Assembly: GCA_013151875.1 (NCBI GenBank)
Contig: JAADHL010000128.1
Location: 803-6,558, forward strand
Origin: Deltaproteobacteria bacterium
GTDB taxonomy: Bacteria > Myxococcota_A > UBA9042 > DTJE01
DNA length: 5,756 nucleotides
Direction: 5' to 3'
Numbering within the stretch: position 1 is the first letter of the stretch; every line of letters begins with the position of its first letter. Positions 1 to 5,756 of the stretch are shown one piece after another. Made by a program: the position numbers and the translations under genes. Under the pieces are notes generated by a model. That model worked only from the letters and a program-made list of their open reading frames with translations. It made no database searches and was not told the origin of the DNA.

Positions 1-2
1 GC

Positions 3-80
3 AAGGAACTGAAGGCGAATCGCGCCTATTGGCGAACCATCGACGACAGGTTCGTGGATGAACTTTTGAAGTGCAAGTGA
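3..80 (+). CDS. C-terminal end of an unidentified upstream gene (partial)
   Basis: An open frame enters from the left edge and runs 25 codons to a TGA at 78-80, ending in DRFVDELLKCK. The other two plus-strand frames close earlier (TGA at 10-12 and at 59-61), and the stop lies 10 bases before the hydrolase start, as expected for a co-directional operon neighbour. The tail is charged and rich in Lys, Arg and Asp with an aromatic YW pair, so it looks like a soluble protein end. It is too short to assign a family or function. The start and nearly all of the protein lie outside the window. Confidence 0.5.
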   Translation, partial: KELKANRAYWRTIDDRFVDELLKCK

Positions 81-90
81 GAGTGAAAGG

Positions 91-987
91 ATGGACATCC
101 ATGAGGGTTCCGCTGTAAGCGCCGACGGCTCCACGATAACGACTTACACTTCAGGGCCGAAAGGGGCGCCGGTCATGGTCCTGTCAAACGGGCTGGGCGG
201 CAACATCATTACCTGGCGCCACCTGATCGACCACTTCACGCCTGCGTACCGGATCGTTTCCTGGGACTACCGCGGCCTGTATCGTTCCCCACCCGCGCTG
301 GAGGACTCCGACGAGGCGTACTCCGTTGCCAGACATTGCGAGGACCTGCAGGCCGTGCTGAAGGCCGAAAAAGTCAAAAAGGCCGTGTTCATCGGCTGGA
401 GCATGGGCGTCCAGGTGAATCTGGAGTACCACCGCAGGCACTGGCGTCGCTTTTTGGCCTCCATCCAGATCAACGGGACATACGGCAAACCGTTCGAAAC
501 GGCCTTCAACGCTCCGTGGATGTCGGTCGTCGGTCCCAGATTATTGGACGTCATGGAAAAGGTCGAACCCCTGATGCGCAGCGTTGGTCCCATAGTGACC
601 CGCACAAGGGCGTTCATTGCCATGGCAAAGGCCGTGGGCCTGGCCAGTCCGACCCTGGATGAGGACGTCTTCTTCGACCTTGCCAGGGACTACGTCAATC
701 TGGACTTCACCGCGTACACCCGCATCTTCAGGGCACTGGCGGACCACGACGCGCGCGACATGCCCGCGAAGATGAAGTGCCCCACCCTAGTCATAACCGG
801 GGATCGGGACCTGTTCACCCCGATTGCAATGACCCGCTCGATGGTGGACGAGACCCCTGACGTCGAGTTCATGGCCATCAAGGGCGGCACACACTACACC
901 CCCCTTGAATACCCCATGGTGGTCAATCTGCGTATCGAAAAGTTTCTGAGAGAGCGGTTGAGCAAGGCCCAAAACCACGCGTCCTGA
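91..987 (+). CDS. Alpha/beta-hydrolase fold protein
   Basis: This 298-residue protein has the layout of a single-domain alpha/beta-hydrolase. The oxyanion-side loop SNGLGGN is at residues 32-38, followed by the strand and turn SWDYRGLYRS at 57-66. The nucleophile elbow GWSMG is at 102-106 with Ser104 as nucleophile. A helical cap spans about 130-215. The acid loop TGDRDLFTP is at 236-244, with Asp240 the likely catalytic acid, and the catalytic histidine His268 lies in GGTHYTPLEYP. The triad is complete, so an active esterase, lipase or C-C hydrolase is expected; the substrate cannot be read from sequence. No signal peptide or membrane segment is visible, so it is probably cytoplasmic. ATG at 91 is the only reasonable start: no upstream in-frame start is present and the next Met (residue 29) is inside the first core strand. 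The ribosome site is weak (GAGAG at 79-83), which fits coupling to the gene ending at 80. Confidence 0.9.
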   Translation: MDIHEGSAVSADGSTITTYTSGPKGAPVMVLSNGLGGNIITWRHLIDHFTPAYRIVSWDYRGLYRSPPALEDSDEAYSVARHCEDLQAVLKAEKVKKAVFIGWSMGVQVNLEYHRRHWRRFLASIQINGTYGKPFETAFNAPWMSVVGPRLLDVMEKVEPLMRSVGPIVTRTRAFIAMAKAVGLASPTLDEDVFFDLARDYVNLDFTAYTRIFRALADHDARDMPAKMKCPTLVITGDRDLFTPIAMTRSMVDETPDVEFMAIKGGTHYTPLEYPMVVNLRIEKFLRERLSKAQNHAS

Positions 988-1008
988 AGCCCAGTTCCAT
1001 TTCTACAG
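988..1008. other. 21-base convergent intergenic gap
   Basis: This is the only DNA between the stop of the plus-strand hydrolase gene and the stop (TAG on the minus strand, 1009-1011) of the transketolase gene. I see no GC-rich hairpin followed by a T run in either direction. Transcripts from both sides probably run into each other or end by a Rho-dependent route; this last point is inference. Confidence 0.6.
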
Positions 1009-3039
1009 CTACAGCCAGCCTCTGATCCTGTCCGCTATGGCCGCGGGCGTAAAGCCGAATTCCTCGGTCAGGACCGACGCGGGCGCGGAGGCTCCGAAGT
1101 GATCCAGACCGATTGCAAGCCCGTCCACACCGGCCAGACGATGCCAGCCCACCGTGGAGCCGGCCTCGACGGTGACCACCCTGGCGCCACGCGGCACCAC
1201 TGATTCACGGTATTCGTCCGGCTGTTGAAAGAACAGTTCCAGGCAAGGCAACGACACCACCCTTACCCGGGTTCCGTCGCCTTCCAGCAGGGTAGCGGCC
1301 CTAAATGCCGCGGACACCTCCGAACCAGTGGCGGCCAGCACCACGTCAGGGGCCGCGCCATCGGGATCCTTGACCACGTAGCCACCCCTCAGCACGGCTG
1401 ACTCCCCGGCGTCGGCCGGCCGTTCAAAGGGCGGAACCCCCTGCCTGGTGAAGACAAGCGAGACAGGGCCGCCCGTGTTGCGCAGGGCAAAGGACCATGC
1501 CGCTGCAACCTCCACCGCGTCCGCGGGCCTGAAGACCTTCATGCCTGGTATCGACCTCAGCATCCATAGGTGTTCCACGGGCTGGTGGGTCGGTCCGTCC
1601 TCTCCGACGGCGAAACTGTCATGGGTGAACACAAAGATGGACGGAATCTCCATCAAAGACGCGAGGCGCAGAGCGGGTTTCATGTAATCGGCAAAGACCA
1701 GGAACGTCCCACCGTATGACCTGAAGCCACCTTGCAGGGTAATACCGTTCACCACCGCGGTCATGGCATGCTCGCGGATCCCAAAGTGCAGGTTGGCGCC
1801 GGAAAAACCGTCCGCGCCAACCGCCGGATGGATGAATGCTGCCCCGGGGATCTGGGTCTTGTTGGAGGGACCGAGGTCCGCAGATCCTCCGACCAGATTC
1901 GGCACCAGATCAGCGGCCGCGGCGATCGCCTTGCCCGAAAGAACCCGGGTCGCCTTGCCCTCAAAAGGCTTCACTGCAGCCATGATGCCATTGAACAGGT
2001 CCGGCGGGACAGCCGCCCGGTCAAAGGACGCATTCCACTTTTCGGCCAGGTCTGGGAAGGCGGCGCAATAGTCCGCGAACGAGGCTTCCCACCCCATCCT
2101 GGCCTCCCTGCCCGCTTCAGCCAGGGCATGGAACCATTCCTTGACGTCGTCCGGCACCAGGAAAGGCGGATCCGTCGGCCAGTTCGCGGCCTCCTTGGTC
2201 GCTCGCACCTCGTCGGGCCCGAGAGGCGCTCCATGGGTCGAGTTGGAACCATGCACGTTCGGCGCGCCGTGACCGATTTCGGTATGGGCGATTATCAGGG
2301 ACGGTCTGTCGGTTTGCCCGATTCCAGCCGCGATTGCCGCTGAAATGGCCTCGTGATCGTATCCATCGGTCTCTGCCACGTGCCATCCCTGGGCCTCGAA
2401 GCGCCCACGGACATCTTCCGAAAAAGTCAGGTCCGTGCCGCCCTCGATTGTGATCCCGTTTGAATCGAAAATCCATGTCAGGTTGCCCAGTTGCAGGTCC
2501 CCGGCAAGGGATGCGGCCTCGTACGACAACCCTTCCATCAGGTCCCCGTCCCCGCACAGGCCAAGGACCCTGAAATTGACCGGCGAGTGTCCGTTACGAT
2601 TGAAGCGGGCAGCCATCATCCTGCCGGCAAGGGCCATGCCCACGCCGTGAGCGAATCCCTGCCCCAGGGGACCAGTGGTCACCTCGATACCCGGAGCCAG
2701 TCCCAGCTCTGGATGACCCGCGGTCCTGCTGCCCCTCTGTCTGAACTGCCTGATCTCGTCCAGTCCCAGCCCGTAACCGGCAAGATGCAGCAGGGAATAG
2801 ACCAGCATCGAGGCATGGCCCGGGGACAGAATGAACCTGTCGCGGTCAGGCCAATCCGGATTCGTTGGGTCGAACCTGAGAAACCTGGACCACAACACAA
2901 ACGCTATGTCGGCCGCGCCCAGGCACACCCCGGGATGACCCGATTGGGCCCTCTCCACTGCGTCGATGGACAGCATCCTGATTGTATCCACGCAACGCCT
3001 CGCCAGGGCGGCGTCCGGGATCGGTCTGCCGTTGTTCAC
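1009..3039 (-). CDS. tkt: Transketolase
   Basis: Transketolase (EC 2.2.1.1) moves two-carbon units between ketose and aldose phosphates in the non-oxidative pentose phosphate pathway, using thiamine diphosphate and a divalent metal. At 676 residues it has normal full length. N-terminal (PP) domain: SGHPG at 33-37, SPGHASM at 72-78, AGHPE at 107-111, TTGPLGQG at 121-128, the cofactor-binding stretch from GDGDLMEG (163-170) to N194 with Asp164, Asn194 and Ile196 in the metal-ligand positions, and STHGAPLG at 267-274. Pyrimidine domain: FGIREHAM at 419-426 with catalytic Glu423, FTHDSFAVGEDGPTHQPVE at 471-489 (His473, Asp481, His485), and FTRQG at 530-534 (Arg532, phosphate binding). A C-terminal domain starts near 545. 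Residue roles are by analogy with the E. coli and yeast enzymes. The start is GTG at 3037-3039, whose last bases are shared with the panC stop (GTGA). A strong AGGAGGA at 3046-3052, inside the last panC codons, sits 6 bases upstream. Translation is probably coupled to panC. Confidence 0.96.
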   Translation of the reverse strand: MNNGRPIPDAALARRCVDTIRMLSIDAVERAQSGHPGVCLGAADIAFVLWSRFLRFDPTNPDWPDRDRFILSPGHASMLVYSLLHLAGYGLGLDEIRQFRQRGSRTAGHPELGLAPGIEVTTGPLGQGFAHGVGMALAGRMMAARFNRNGHSPVNFRVLGLCGDGDLMEGLSYEAASLAGDLQLGNLTWIFDSNGITIEGGTDLTFSEDVRGRFEAQGWHVAETDGYDHEAISAAIAAGIGQTDRPSLIIAHTEIGHGAPNVHGSNSTHGAPLGPDEVRATKEAANWPTDPPFLVPDDVKEWFHALAEAGREARMGWEASFADYCAAFPDLAEKWNASFDRAAVPPDLFNGIMAAVKPFEGKATRVLSGKAIAAAADLVPNLVGGSADLGPSNKTQIPGAAFIHPAVGADGFSGANLHFGIREHAMTAVVNGITLQGGFRSYGGTFLVFADYMKPALRLASLMEIPSIFVFTHDSFAVGEDGPTHQPVEHLWMLRSIPGMKVFRPADAVEVAAAWSFALRNTGGPVSLVFTRQGVPPFERPADAGESAVLRGGYVVKDPDGAAPDVVLAATGSEVSAAFRAATLLEGDGTRVRVVSLPCLELFFQQPDEYRESVVPRGARVVTVEAGSTVGWHRLAGVDGLAIGLDHFGASAPASVLTEEFGFTPAAIADRIRGWL

Positions 3040-3896
3040 GCGTCTTCCTCCTCGAATGGGTTTACAAGGACATTGTCGATCAATCTGGCTGCGCCCAGAC
3101 GGACTGCCGCTGCTATAAGCACGGTATCCTCCACCCTCGCGACATCATCCAGGGTGCCGGCATCGCACACGTTCAGGTATTCCAGGTCCAATCCGGCCTC
3201 GGTCAGTTCGCGTCGGCCCCTTTCAAGGATTACGGCCGCATCCCGCAGGCCTGTCATTACGTCGTTTTTCAGTCGCTTCAAGGTAGCGTAGATGGCCGGG
3301 GCGCGCTTTCGCTGGTCGCTGGTCAGGTAGCGGTTACGCGAGGACATTGCCAGCCCGTCGGATTCCCGCACGGTCGGATGCCTGACTATTTCGACGCCCA
3401 CATTCAGGTCCTGGACCATGCGCTCGATCACCCTGACCTGCTGATAGTCCTTCATCCCGAAAATCGCGTAGTCCGGCAGGCACATGTTGAACAGCTTCAG
3501 CACCACGGTGGCGACACCCGAAAAGTGCACTGGACGGGACAGGCCGCACAGGTGGTTTTCCACCTCGGTCACCCGAACCCTGGTCTGATACCCCTGGGGA
3601 TAGACCTCCGATGCATCCGGGTTGAACACATGATCGACGCCCAGGGGTTCCAGGGCGGCCAGGTCGCTTTGAAGGTCCCTGGGATACGACGCGAGGTCCT
3701 CTTCCGGGCCGAACTGGGAGGGATTCACGAAGATACTGACCACGACGCGGGAGGCAACGGACCCGGCGCGGCGCACCAACGCCAGATGACCCGCGTGCAG
3801 GGCGCCCATGGTCGGAACCAGGGCCACTGTCTCGCCGGCCCGGCGATGGGAACTGGATATCTCCCTCATCCGATCAACGGAATGGACGACGTCCAC
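3036..3896 (-). CDS. panC: Pantothenate synthetase (pantoate--beta-alanine ligase)
   Basis: PanC (EC 6.3.2.1) activates pantoate with ATP to a pantoyl-adenylate, which beta-alanine attacks to give pantothenate, the last step of vitamin B5 synthesis. The 286-residue protein matches the family length. It shows the nucleotidyltransferase signature PTMGALHAGH at 28-37 (HIGH-like His34 and His37), FVNPSQFGPEEDL at 57-69, RPVHFSGVATVV at 121-132, the ATP-site segment FGMKDYQQ at 146-153, and the KMSKS-like MSSRN at 184-188. The C-terminal RLIDN, usual in the family, is at 271-275. The start is GTG at 3894-3896; this places VALVPTM at the same residue numbers as my recall of E. coli PanC. A GGGGG at 3903-3907 lies 6 bases upstream. 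It begins 18 bases after the panB stop and its TGA overlaps the tkt start by 4 bases. No residue loss is seen, so the enzyme should be active. Confidence 0.97.
   Translation of the reverse strand: MDVVHSVDRMREISSSHRRAGETVALVPTMGALHAGHLALVRRAGSVASRVVVSIFVNPSQFGPEEDLASYPRDLQSDLAALEPLGVDHVFNPDASEVYPQGYQTRVRVTEVENHLCGLSRPVHFSGVATVVLKLFNMCLPDYAIFGMKDYQQVRVIERMVQDLNVGVEIVRHPTVRESDGLAMSSRNRYLTSDQRKRAPAIYATLKRLKNDVMTGLRDAAVILERGRRELTEAGLDLEYLNVCDAGTLDDVARVEDTVLIAAAVRLGAARLIDNVLVNPFEEEDA
3046..3052 (-). promoter_or_regulatory. Shine-Dalgarno site of transketolase within panC
   Basis: The minus strand reads AGGAGGA followed by AGACGC and then GTG, giving a near-ideal anti-16S match with 6-base spacing. 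The same bases encode the Glu-Glu-Glu-Asp end of PanC. This site supports the GTG start of tkt and the 4-base overlap. Confidence 0.85.
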
Positions 3897-3914
3897 AATC
3901 CACCCCCGACTGCT

Positions 3915-4714
3915 TCATGCCTTGAACGAGTGCTCATCGTCCGGGAACCGCCCGTCACGGACCTCTTTGGCGAACCTGCCGACCGCGTCGGAGATCCCCT
4001 GGGACAGATTCGCGTATTTCTTGAGGAACCTGGGGTTGAAATCCTCGTCCATGCCAAGCAGGTCATAGATGACCAGCACCTGCCCGTCGCAATTCATGGA
4101 TGCGCCGATTCCTATGGTGGGGATGGGCACCTTGTGGGTTATCTCGGCGGCAACCTCGGAGGGAATGCCCTCCAGGACCAGTGAATAGGCCCCTGCCTCG
4201 GTCACGGCAAGGGCGTCCTCGACCAGCATGCGGGCCGCGGCCTCCTCCTTTCCCTGAATCCGGTACCCGCCGAACTGGTGAACGGACTGCGGGGTCAGGC
4301 CGACGTGTCCCATCACGGGAATGCCGGTATGGCCCTTATCGCAGGGGCGCTGCGCTCTCCGCCTTCCAGCTTGACCGCGTGAGCCCCGCCTTCCTGCACC
4401 AGCCTGCCCGCGCTCCTGACCGCGTCTTCGACGGACGCCTGATATGACATAAAGGGCATGTCCCCTATCAGATGGGTCTTTGTCAGGCCGGCGGCCACGC
4501 ACCTGGTGTGATAGACGACATCGTCCAGTCTGACGGGCAGGGTGCTGTCCCGGCCCTGGATCACCATTCCCAGGGAATCGCCCACCAGAATGGCGTCCAC
4601 ACCCGCGCCCTCGATGAGCCGGGCGAAGGTGGCGTCGTACGCGGTCACTACGACCAGCCGGTCACCGCCTTTTCGCAGTCTGAACTCGGGTACGGTCAGG
4701 CCCTTTGATTTCAT
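3915..4714 (-). pseudogene. panB: Frameshifted 3-methyl-2-oxobutanoate hydroxymethyltransferase
   Basis: PanB (EC 2.1.2.11) makes ketopantoate from 2-ketoisovalerate and 5,10-methylene-THF, the first committed step to pantothenate. The gene is split into two frames. The first half (ATG at 4712-4714, stop at 4313-4315) carries TAYDATFA at 24-31, VGDSLGM at 44-50 (Asp46, metal), STLPV at 57-61, GDMPFMSY at 84-91 (Asp85, metal) and VKLEGGE at 114-120 (Lys115, Glu117). The second half, in another frame from about 4325 to 3915, resumes with GIPVMGHVGLTPQSV, then FGGYRIQG, LVLEGIPSEVA (putative catalytic Glu), IPTIGIGA, CDGQVLV and the C-terminal DEHSF. Every conserved block is present, and the sum would be about 266-268 residues, normal for PanB. 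A GGAG at 4724-4727 sits 9 bases before the ATG. As written the DNA cannot make full-length PanB. The intact panC next door and the conservation of both halves favour a sequencing or assembly error or a very recent mutation. Confidence 0.93.
4325..4331 (-). other. panB: Frameshift junction in panB
   Basis: Reading the minus strand, the upstream frame is sensible through GGERSAPAIRAI (last codon 4328-4330) and the downstream frame is sensible from the Gly codon at 4323-4325, leaving two orphan bases (4326-4327). Intact PanB proteins usually have 12 residues between GGE and the (G)IPV motif. Here only 29 bases separate them where 36 are expected, so loss of 7 bases restores both frame and family spacing. 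A single-base gain or loss with a shorter loop is the alternative. No classical slippery heptamer is visible here. Confidence 0.75.
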
Positions 4715-4797
4715 CGCGACAAGCTCCGCCGTCGAGGCGGGGGCAGATTACTACAGGGGGATGGTATCAGTCCATACTCTGTTGAACGGACCGGCGA
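4715..4797 (-). other. 83-base leader upstream of panB
   Basis: This is the only sizeable gap inside the minus-strand cluster, between the TAA of the DUF2752-type gene (4798-4800) and the panB ATG. It could hold an internal promoter for panB-panC-tkt. I see no convincing -35/-10 pair and no hairpin with T run, so read-through from the upstream genes is equally possible. Its panB-proximal end contains a GC hairpin described separately. Confidence 0.4.
4726..4740 (-). promoter_or_regulatory. GC hairpin overlapping the panB ribosome binding site
   Basis: The bases form a perfect 5-bp inverted repeat (CCGCC, loop of 5, GGCGG on the minus strand). The 3' arm supplies the two G residues that begin the GGAG Shine-Dalgarno of panB (4724-4727). 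In the mRNA this stem would partly bury the ribosome site. A regulatory role is inference; a 5-bp GC stem can also arise by chance in DNA of this composition. Confidence 0.3.
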
Positions 4798-5253
4798 TTA
4801 TCCGGAGGTCACGATCTGCGCGAGCCTGTGAATTATCGAATGATCGAAACATCCCAGACCGTTCAGGCTCAGGGTATTCACGGTCCTGAACACCCAGACC
4901 GCGATGAACAGCGCGACCAGTGCAGTGCTGAAACGATTCAACACCGACGCGGGCACGCCGCTTAAAAGCGGTCTGCGCCCAACGACCTCGACGACAAGGG
5001 AGATCCATAGGGCGACAAGGATGGGGAACACGACCACGACCAGCGGGTGCAGAATGACCGCCCTTTCGATGTCGCCGTGCAAAAGGGCTGAAAGCGCCCG
5101 CGTCATGCCGCACCCGGGGCAATTCAGTCCGGTCGTCAGCTTGAACAGGCAGAAAGTGGGACCCGAGGCCATTTGATCGGCCGTGAAGATCAGGCACAAG
5201 GCAAGGGCCGTGGAAAGGGCGCCCAGACCCACCAGTTTCTTCAGGCCAATCAC
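4798..5253 (-). CDS. DUF2752-type small membrane protein with CPGCG motif
   Basis: This small integral membrane protein is about 151 residues from the chosen start. Hydrophobic helices lie near residues 7-25, 66-90 and 108-124. Between the first two is the family hallmark: a Cys (35), then TGLNCPGCGMTRA with Cys45 and Cys48, followed by a short amphipathic stretch and HP at 69-70. The Cys pattern could bind a metal or be redox-active, but I know of no established function for DUF2752. I chose GTG at 5251-5253, which overlaps the upstream stop as GTGA and has GGGA 6 bases before it. A TTG at 5263-5265 would add four residues but is a rarer codon with a poorer ribosome site. It forms a coupled pair with the DUF4234-type gene upstream and lies 83 bases before panB. 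Family assignment is from motif memory. Confidence 0.82.
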   Translation of the reverse strand: MIGLKKLVGLGALSTALALCLIFTADQMASGPTFCLFKLTTGLNCPGCGMTRALSALLHGDIERAVILHPLVVVVFPILVALWISLVVEVVGRRPLLSGVPASVLNRFSTALVALFIAVWVFRTVNTLSLNGLGCFDHSIIHRLAQIVTSG

Positions 5254-5597
5254 GGTCTGTCCCAAATCTCGTTGAGGTCACTCTGGATGATGGCCATTGA
5301 CACGATGGCCAGTCCGAACACGGCCAGGATGATGTTGAGAACGCTCTTGTCTTCGGGTCTGACCCCGGCCTTTTCCTGGGCTTCCTGCACCAGCCTGGAC
5401 ACCTTGTAGAACCAGTAGAACAGGTAGGGAAAGCACAGGATGCACAACAACAGCTCCACACCCGGATTCAGGTCCCGTTTATCCAGATAGTCCCTCAATT
5501 CCCGGTTGATCCAGTAATTCCAGAACAGCCCGTAAATACCGCAGGTTACAAGGGTAAGCAAAATAGTCACGGGGATGGGTCTGGTCTCGCCCTTCAT
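5250..5597 (-). CDS. DUF4234-type small membrane protein
   Basis: This 115-residue protein has three predicted hydrophobic helices at about 9-27, 46-64 and 85-103. The N-terminal pattern TLVTCGIYGLFWNYW (15-29) followed by a charged helix (NRELRDYL) is typical of DUF4234, a short inner-membrane family without an established function. The segment FPYLFYWFYKVSRLV at 56-70 repeats the aromatic-rich pattern. The start is ATG at 5595-5597 because a perfect AAGGAGG lies 6 bases upstream. An in-frame GTG at 5637-5639 would add 14 polar residues and has no comparable site. Its TGA overlaps the GTG of the DUF2752-type gene by 4 bases, so the two products are probably made together and may interact. 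It is the first gene of the minus-strand cluster in this window. Confidence 0.82.
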   Translation of the reverse strand: MKGETRPIPVTILLTLVTCGIYGLFWNYWINRELRDYLDKRDLNPGVELLLCILCFPYLFYWFYKVSRLVQEAQEKAGVRPEDKSVLNIILAVFGLAIVSMAIIQSDLNEIWDRP

Positions 5598-5603
5598 GCT
5601 TTG

Positions 5604-5610
5604 CCTCCTT
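5604..5610 (-). promoter_or_regulatory. Shine-Dalgarno site deciding the DUF4234-type start
   Basis: The minus strand reads AAGGAGG, then six bases, then ATG (5595-5597). This is the strongest ribosome site in the upstream part of the cluster and argues for the 115-residue product over the longer reading from GTG at 5637-5639. Confidence 0.85.
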
Positions 5611-5681
5611 CCGCCGCACGAAAAATCGGCACCGATCACGACCGAAGTGGGCAGAGTGTCTCACAACAATACGGGGCGCGC

Positions 5682-5709
5682 CAAGTAGACGACTGCAAGT
5701 AGACGACTG
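5682..5709. repeat. Perfect 14-base direct tandem repeat (two copies)
   Basis: The unit CAAGTAGACGACTG occurs at 5682-5695 and again at 5696-5709 with no mismatch and no spacer. Each unit contains AGTAGACGACT, which is a partly symmetrical palindrome (7 of 11 positions). It lies about 85-112 bases upstream of the DUF4234-type start, where a regulator could bind, or it may be a simple slippage duplication. Confidence 0.85.
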
Positions 5710-5756
5710 GATGATGAGTAGGAGAATTCGGATCGAAGGACAAGGGTTAGCGTAAA

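Larger units (their letters stand above)
5598..5756. other. Non-coding region upstream of the minus-strand cluster
   Basis: These 159 bases hold no supported gene. They should contain the promoter for the DUF4234-type gene, but I cannot point to a convincing -35/-10 pair. Visible items are the Shine-Dalgarno site at 5604-5610, an 8-base palindrome GGCGCGCC at 5675-5682 and a 14-base tandem repeat at 5682-5709. A 14-codon plus-strand frame at 5711-5755 has no family resemblance and is not called. Confidence 0.5.

Noticed and set aside
1732..3291. Plus-strand open frames of 203 and 266 codons antisense to transketolase
   Set aside because: They are shadows of the transketolase codon bias, overlap each other in different frames, and show no domain-like pattern.
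2982..4184. 400-codon plus-strand open frame lying antisense to panC and part of panB
   Set aside because: It has no recognisable motif or credible ribosome site and spans several minus-strand genes whose conserved proteins explain the sequence. Long antisense frames are common in GC-rich codon-biased DNA.
4320..4360. Programmed ribosomal frameshift in panB
   Set aside because: No slippery heptamer is visible, the family spacing suggests missing bases rather than a slip, and PanB is not known to use recoding.
4326..4502. N-terminal extension of the second panB frame (from ATG at 4500-4502) as a separate protein
   Set aside because: Before GIPVMGH this frame gives arginine- and glycine-rich nonsense, while the other frame over the same bases gives conserved PanB sequence. 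It is an out-of-frame reading, not an independent gene.
4741..4797. Intrinsic terminator or sigma-70 promoter between the DUF2752-type gene and panB
   Set aside because: Only weak 4-bp inverted repeats (around ATGG and CCAT) and no T run or paired -35/-10 elements could be found.
5675..5682. 8-base palindrome GGCGCGCC as an operator
   Set aside because: It is a plain GC palindrome expected occasionally at this composition, with no spacing or partner site to support a regulatory role.
5711..5755. 14-codon plus-strand frame starting ATGATG
   Set aside because: It has no ribosome site or resemblance to a known small protein, and frames of this length are expected by chance.

Overview
The window is a compact, GC-rich (roughly 60% by eye) bacterial chromosomal segment with no sign of mobile DNA, CRISPR or structural RNA genes. 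GTG starts, 4-base gene overlaps, clear Shine-Dalgarno sites and the protein sequences point to a Gram-negative bacterium. A deltaproteobacterial-type lineage is my best guess, but it is low-confidence and based only on protein resemblance.

Plus strand (1-987): the last 25 codons of an unidentified gene are followed 10 bases later by a complete alpha/beta-hydrolase with an intact Ser-Asp-His triad. This pair converges on the minus-strand cluster across only 21 bases with no visible terminator.

Minus strand (5597 down to 1009): five genes in one direction, probably one transcription unit. In order they are a small three-helix DUF4234-type membrane protein, a DUF2752-type membrane protein with a CPGCG motif, panB, panC and a full-length transketolase gene. 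PanB makes ketopantoate from ketoisovalerate and methylene-THF. PanC joins pantoate to beta-alanine to give pantothenate, the coenzyme A precursor. Transketolase is the thiamine-diphosphate enzyme of the non-oxidative pentose phosphate pathway. DUF4234/DUF2752 and panC/tkt are each joined by a GTGA stop/start overlap.

The most notable observation is that panB is broken by a frameshift. Residues 1 to about 129 are in one frame and the rest, starting at the conserved GIPVMGH, is in another. The spacing fits loss of 7 bases compared with intact relatives. Both halves are otherwise well conserved, so this is either a sequencing/assembly error or a very recent lesion. Secondary items are a GC hairpin overlapping the panB ribosome binding site, a perfect 14-base tandem repeat upstream of the cluster, and the placement of transketolase directly behind panC. 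I found no convincing novel defence, mobile or RNA system; most of the window is ordinary metabolism.
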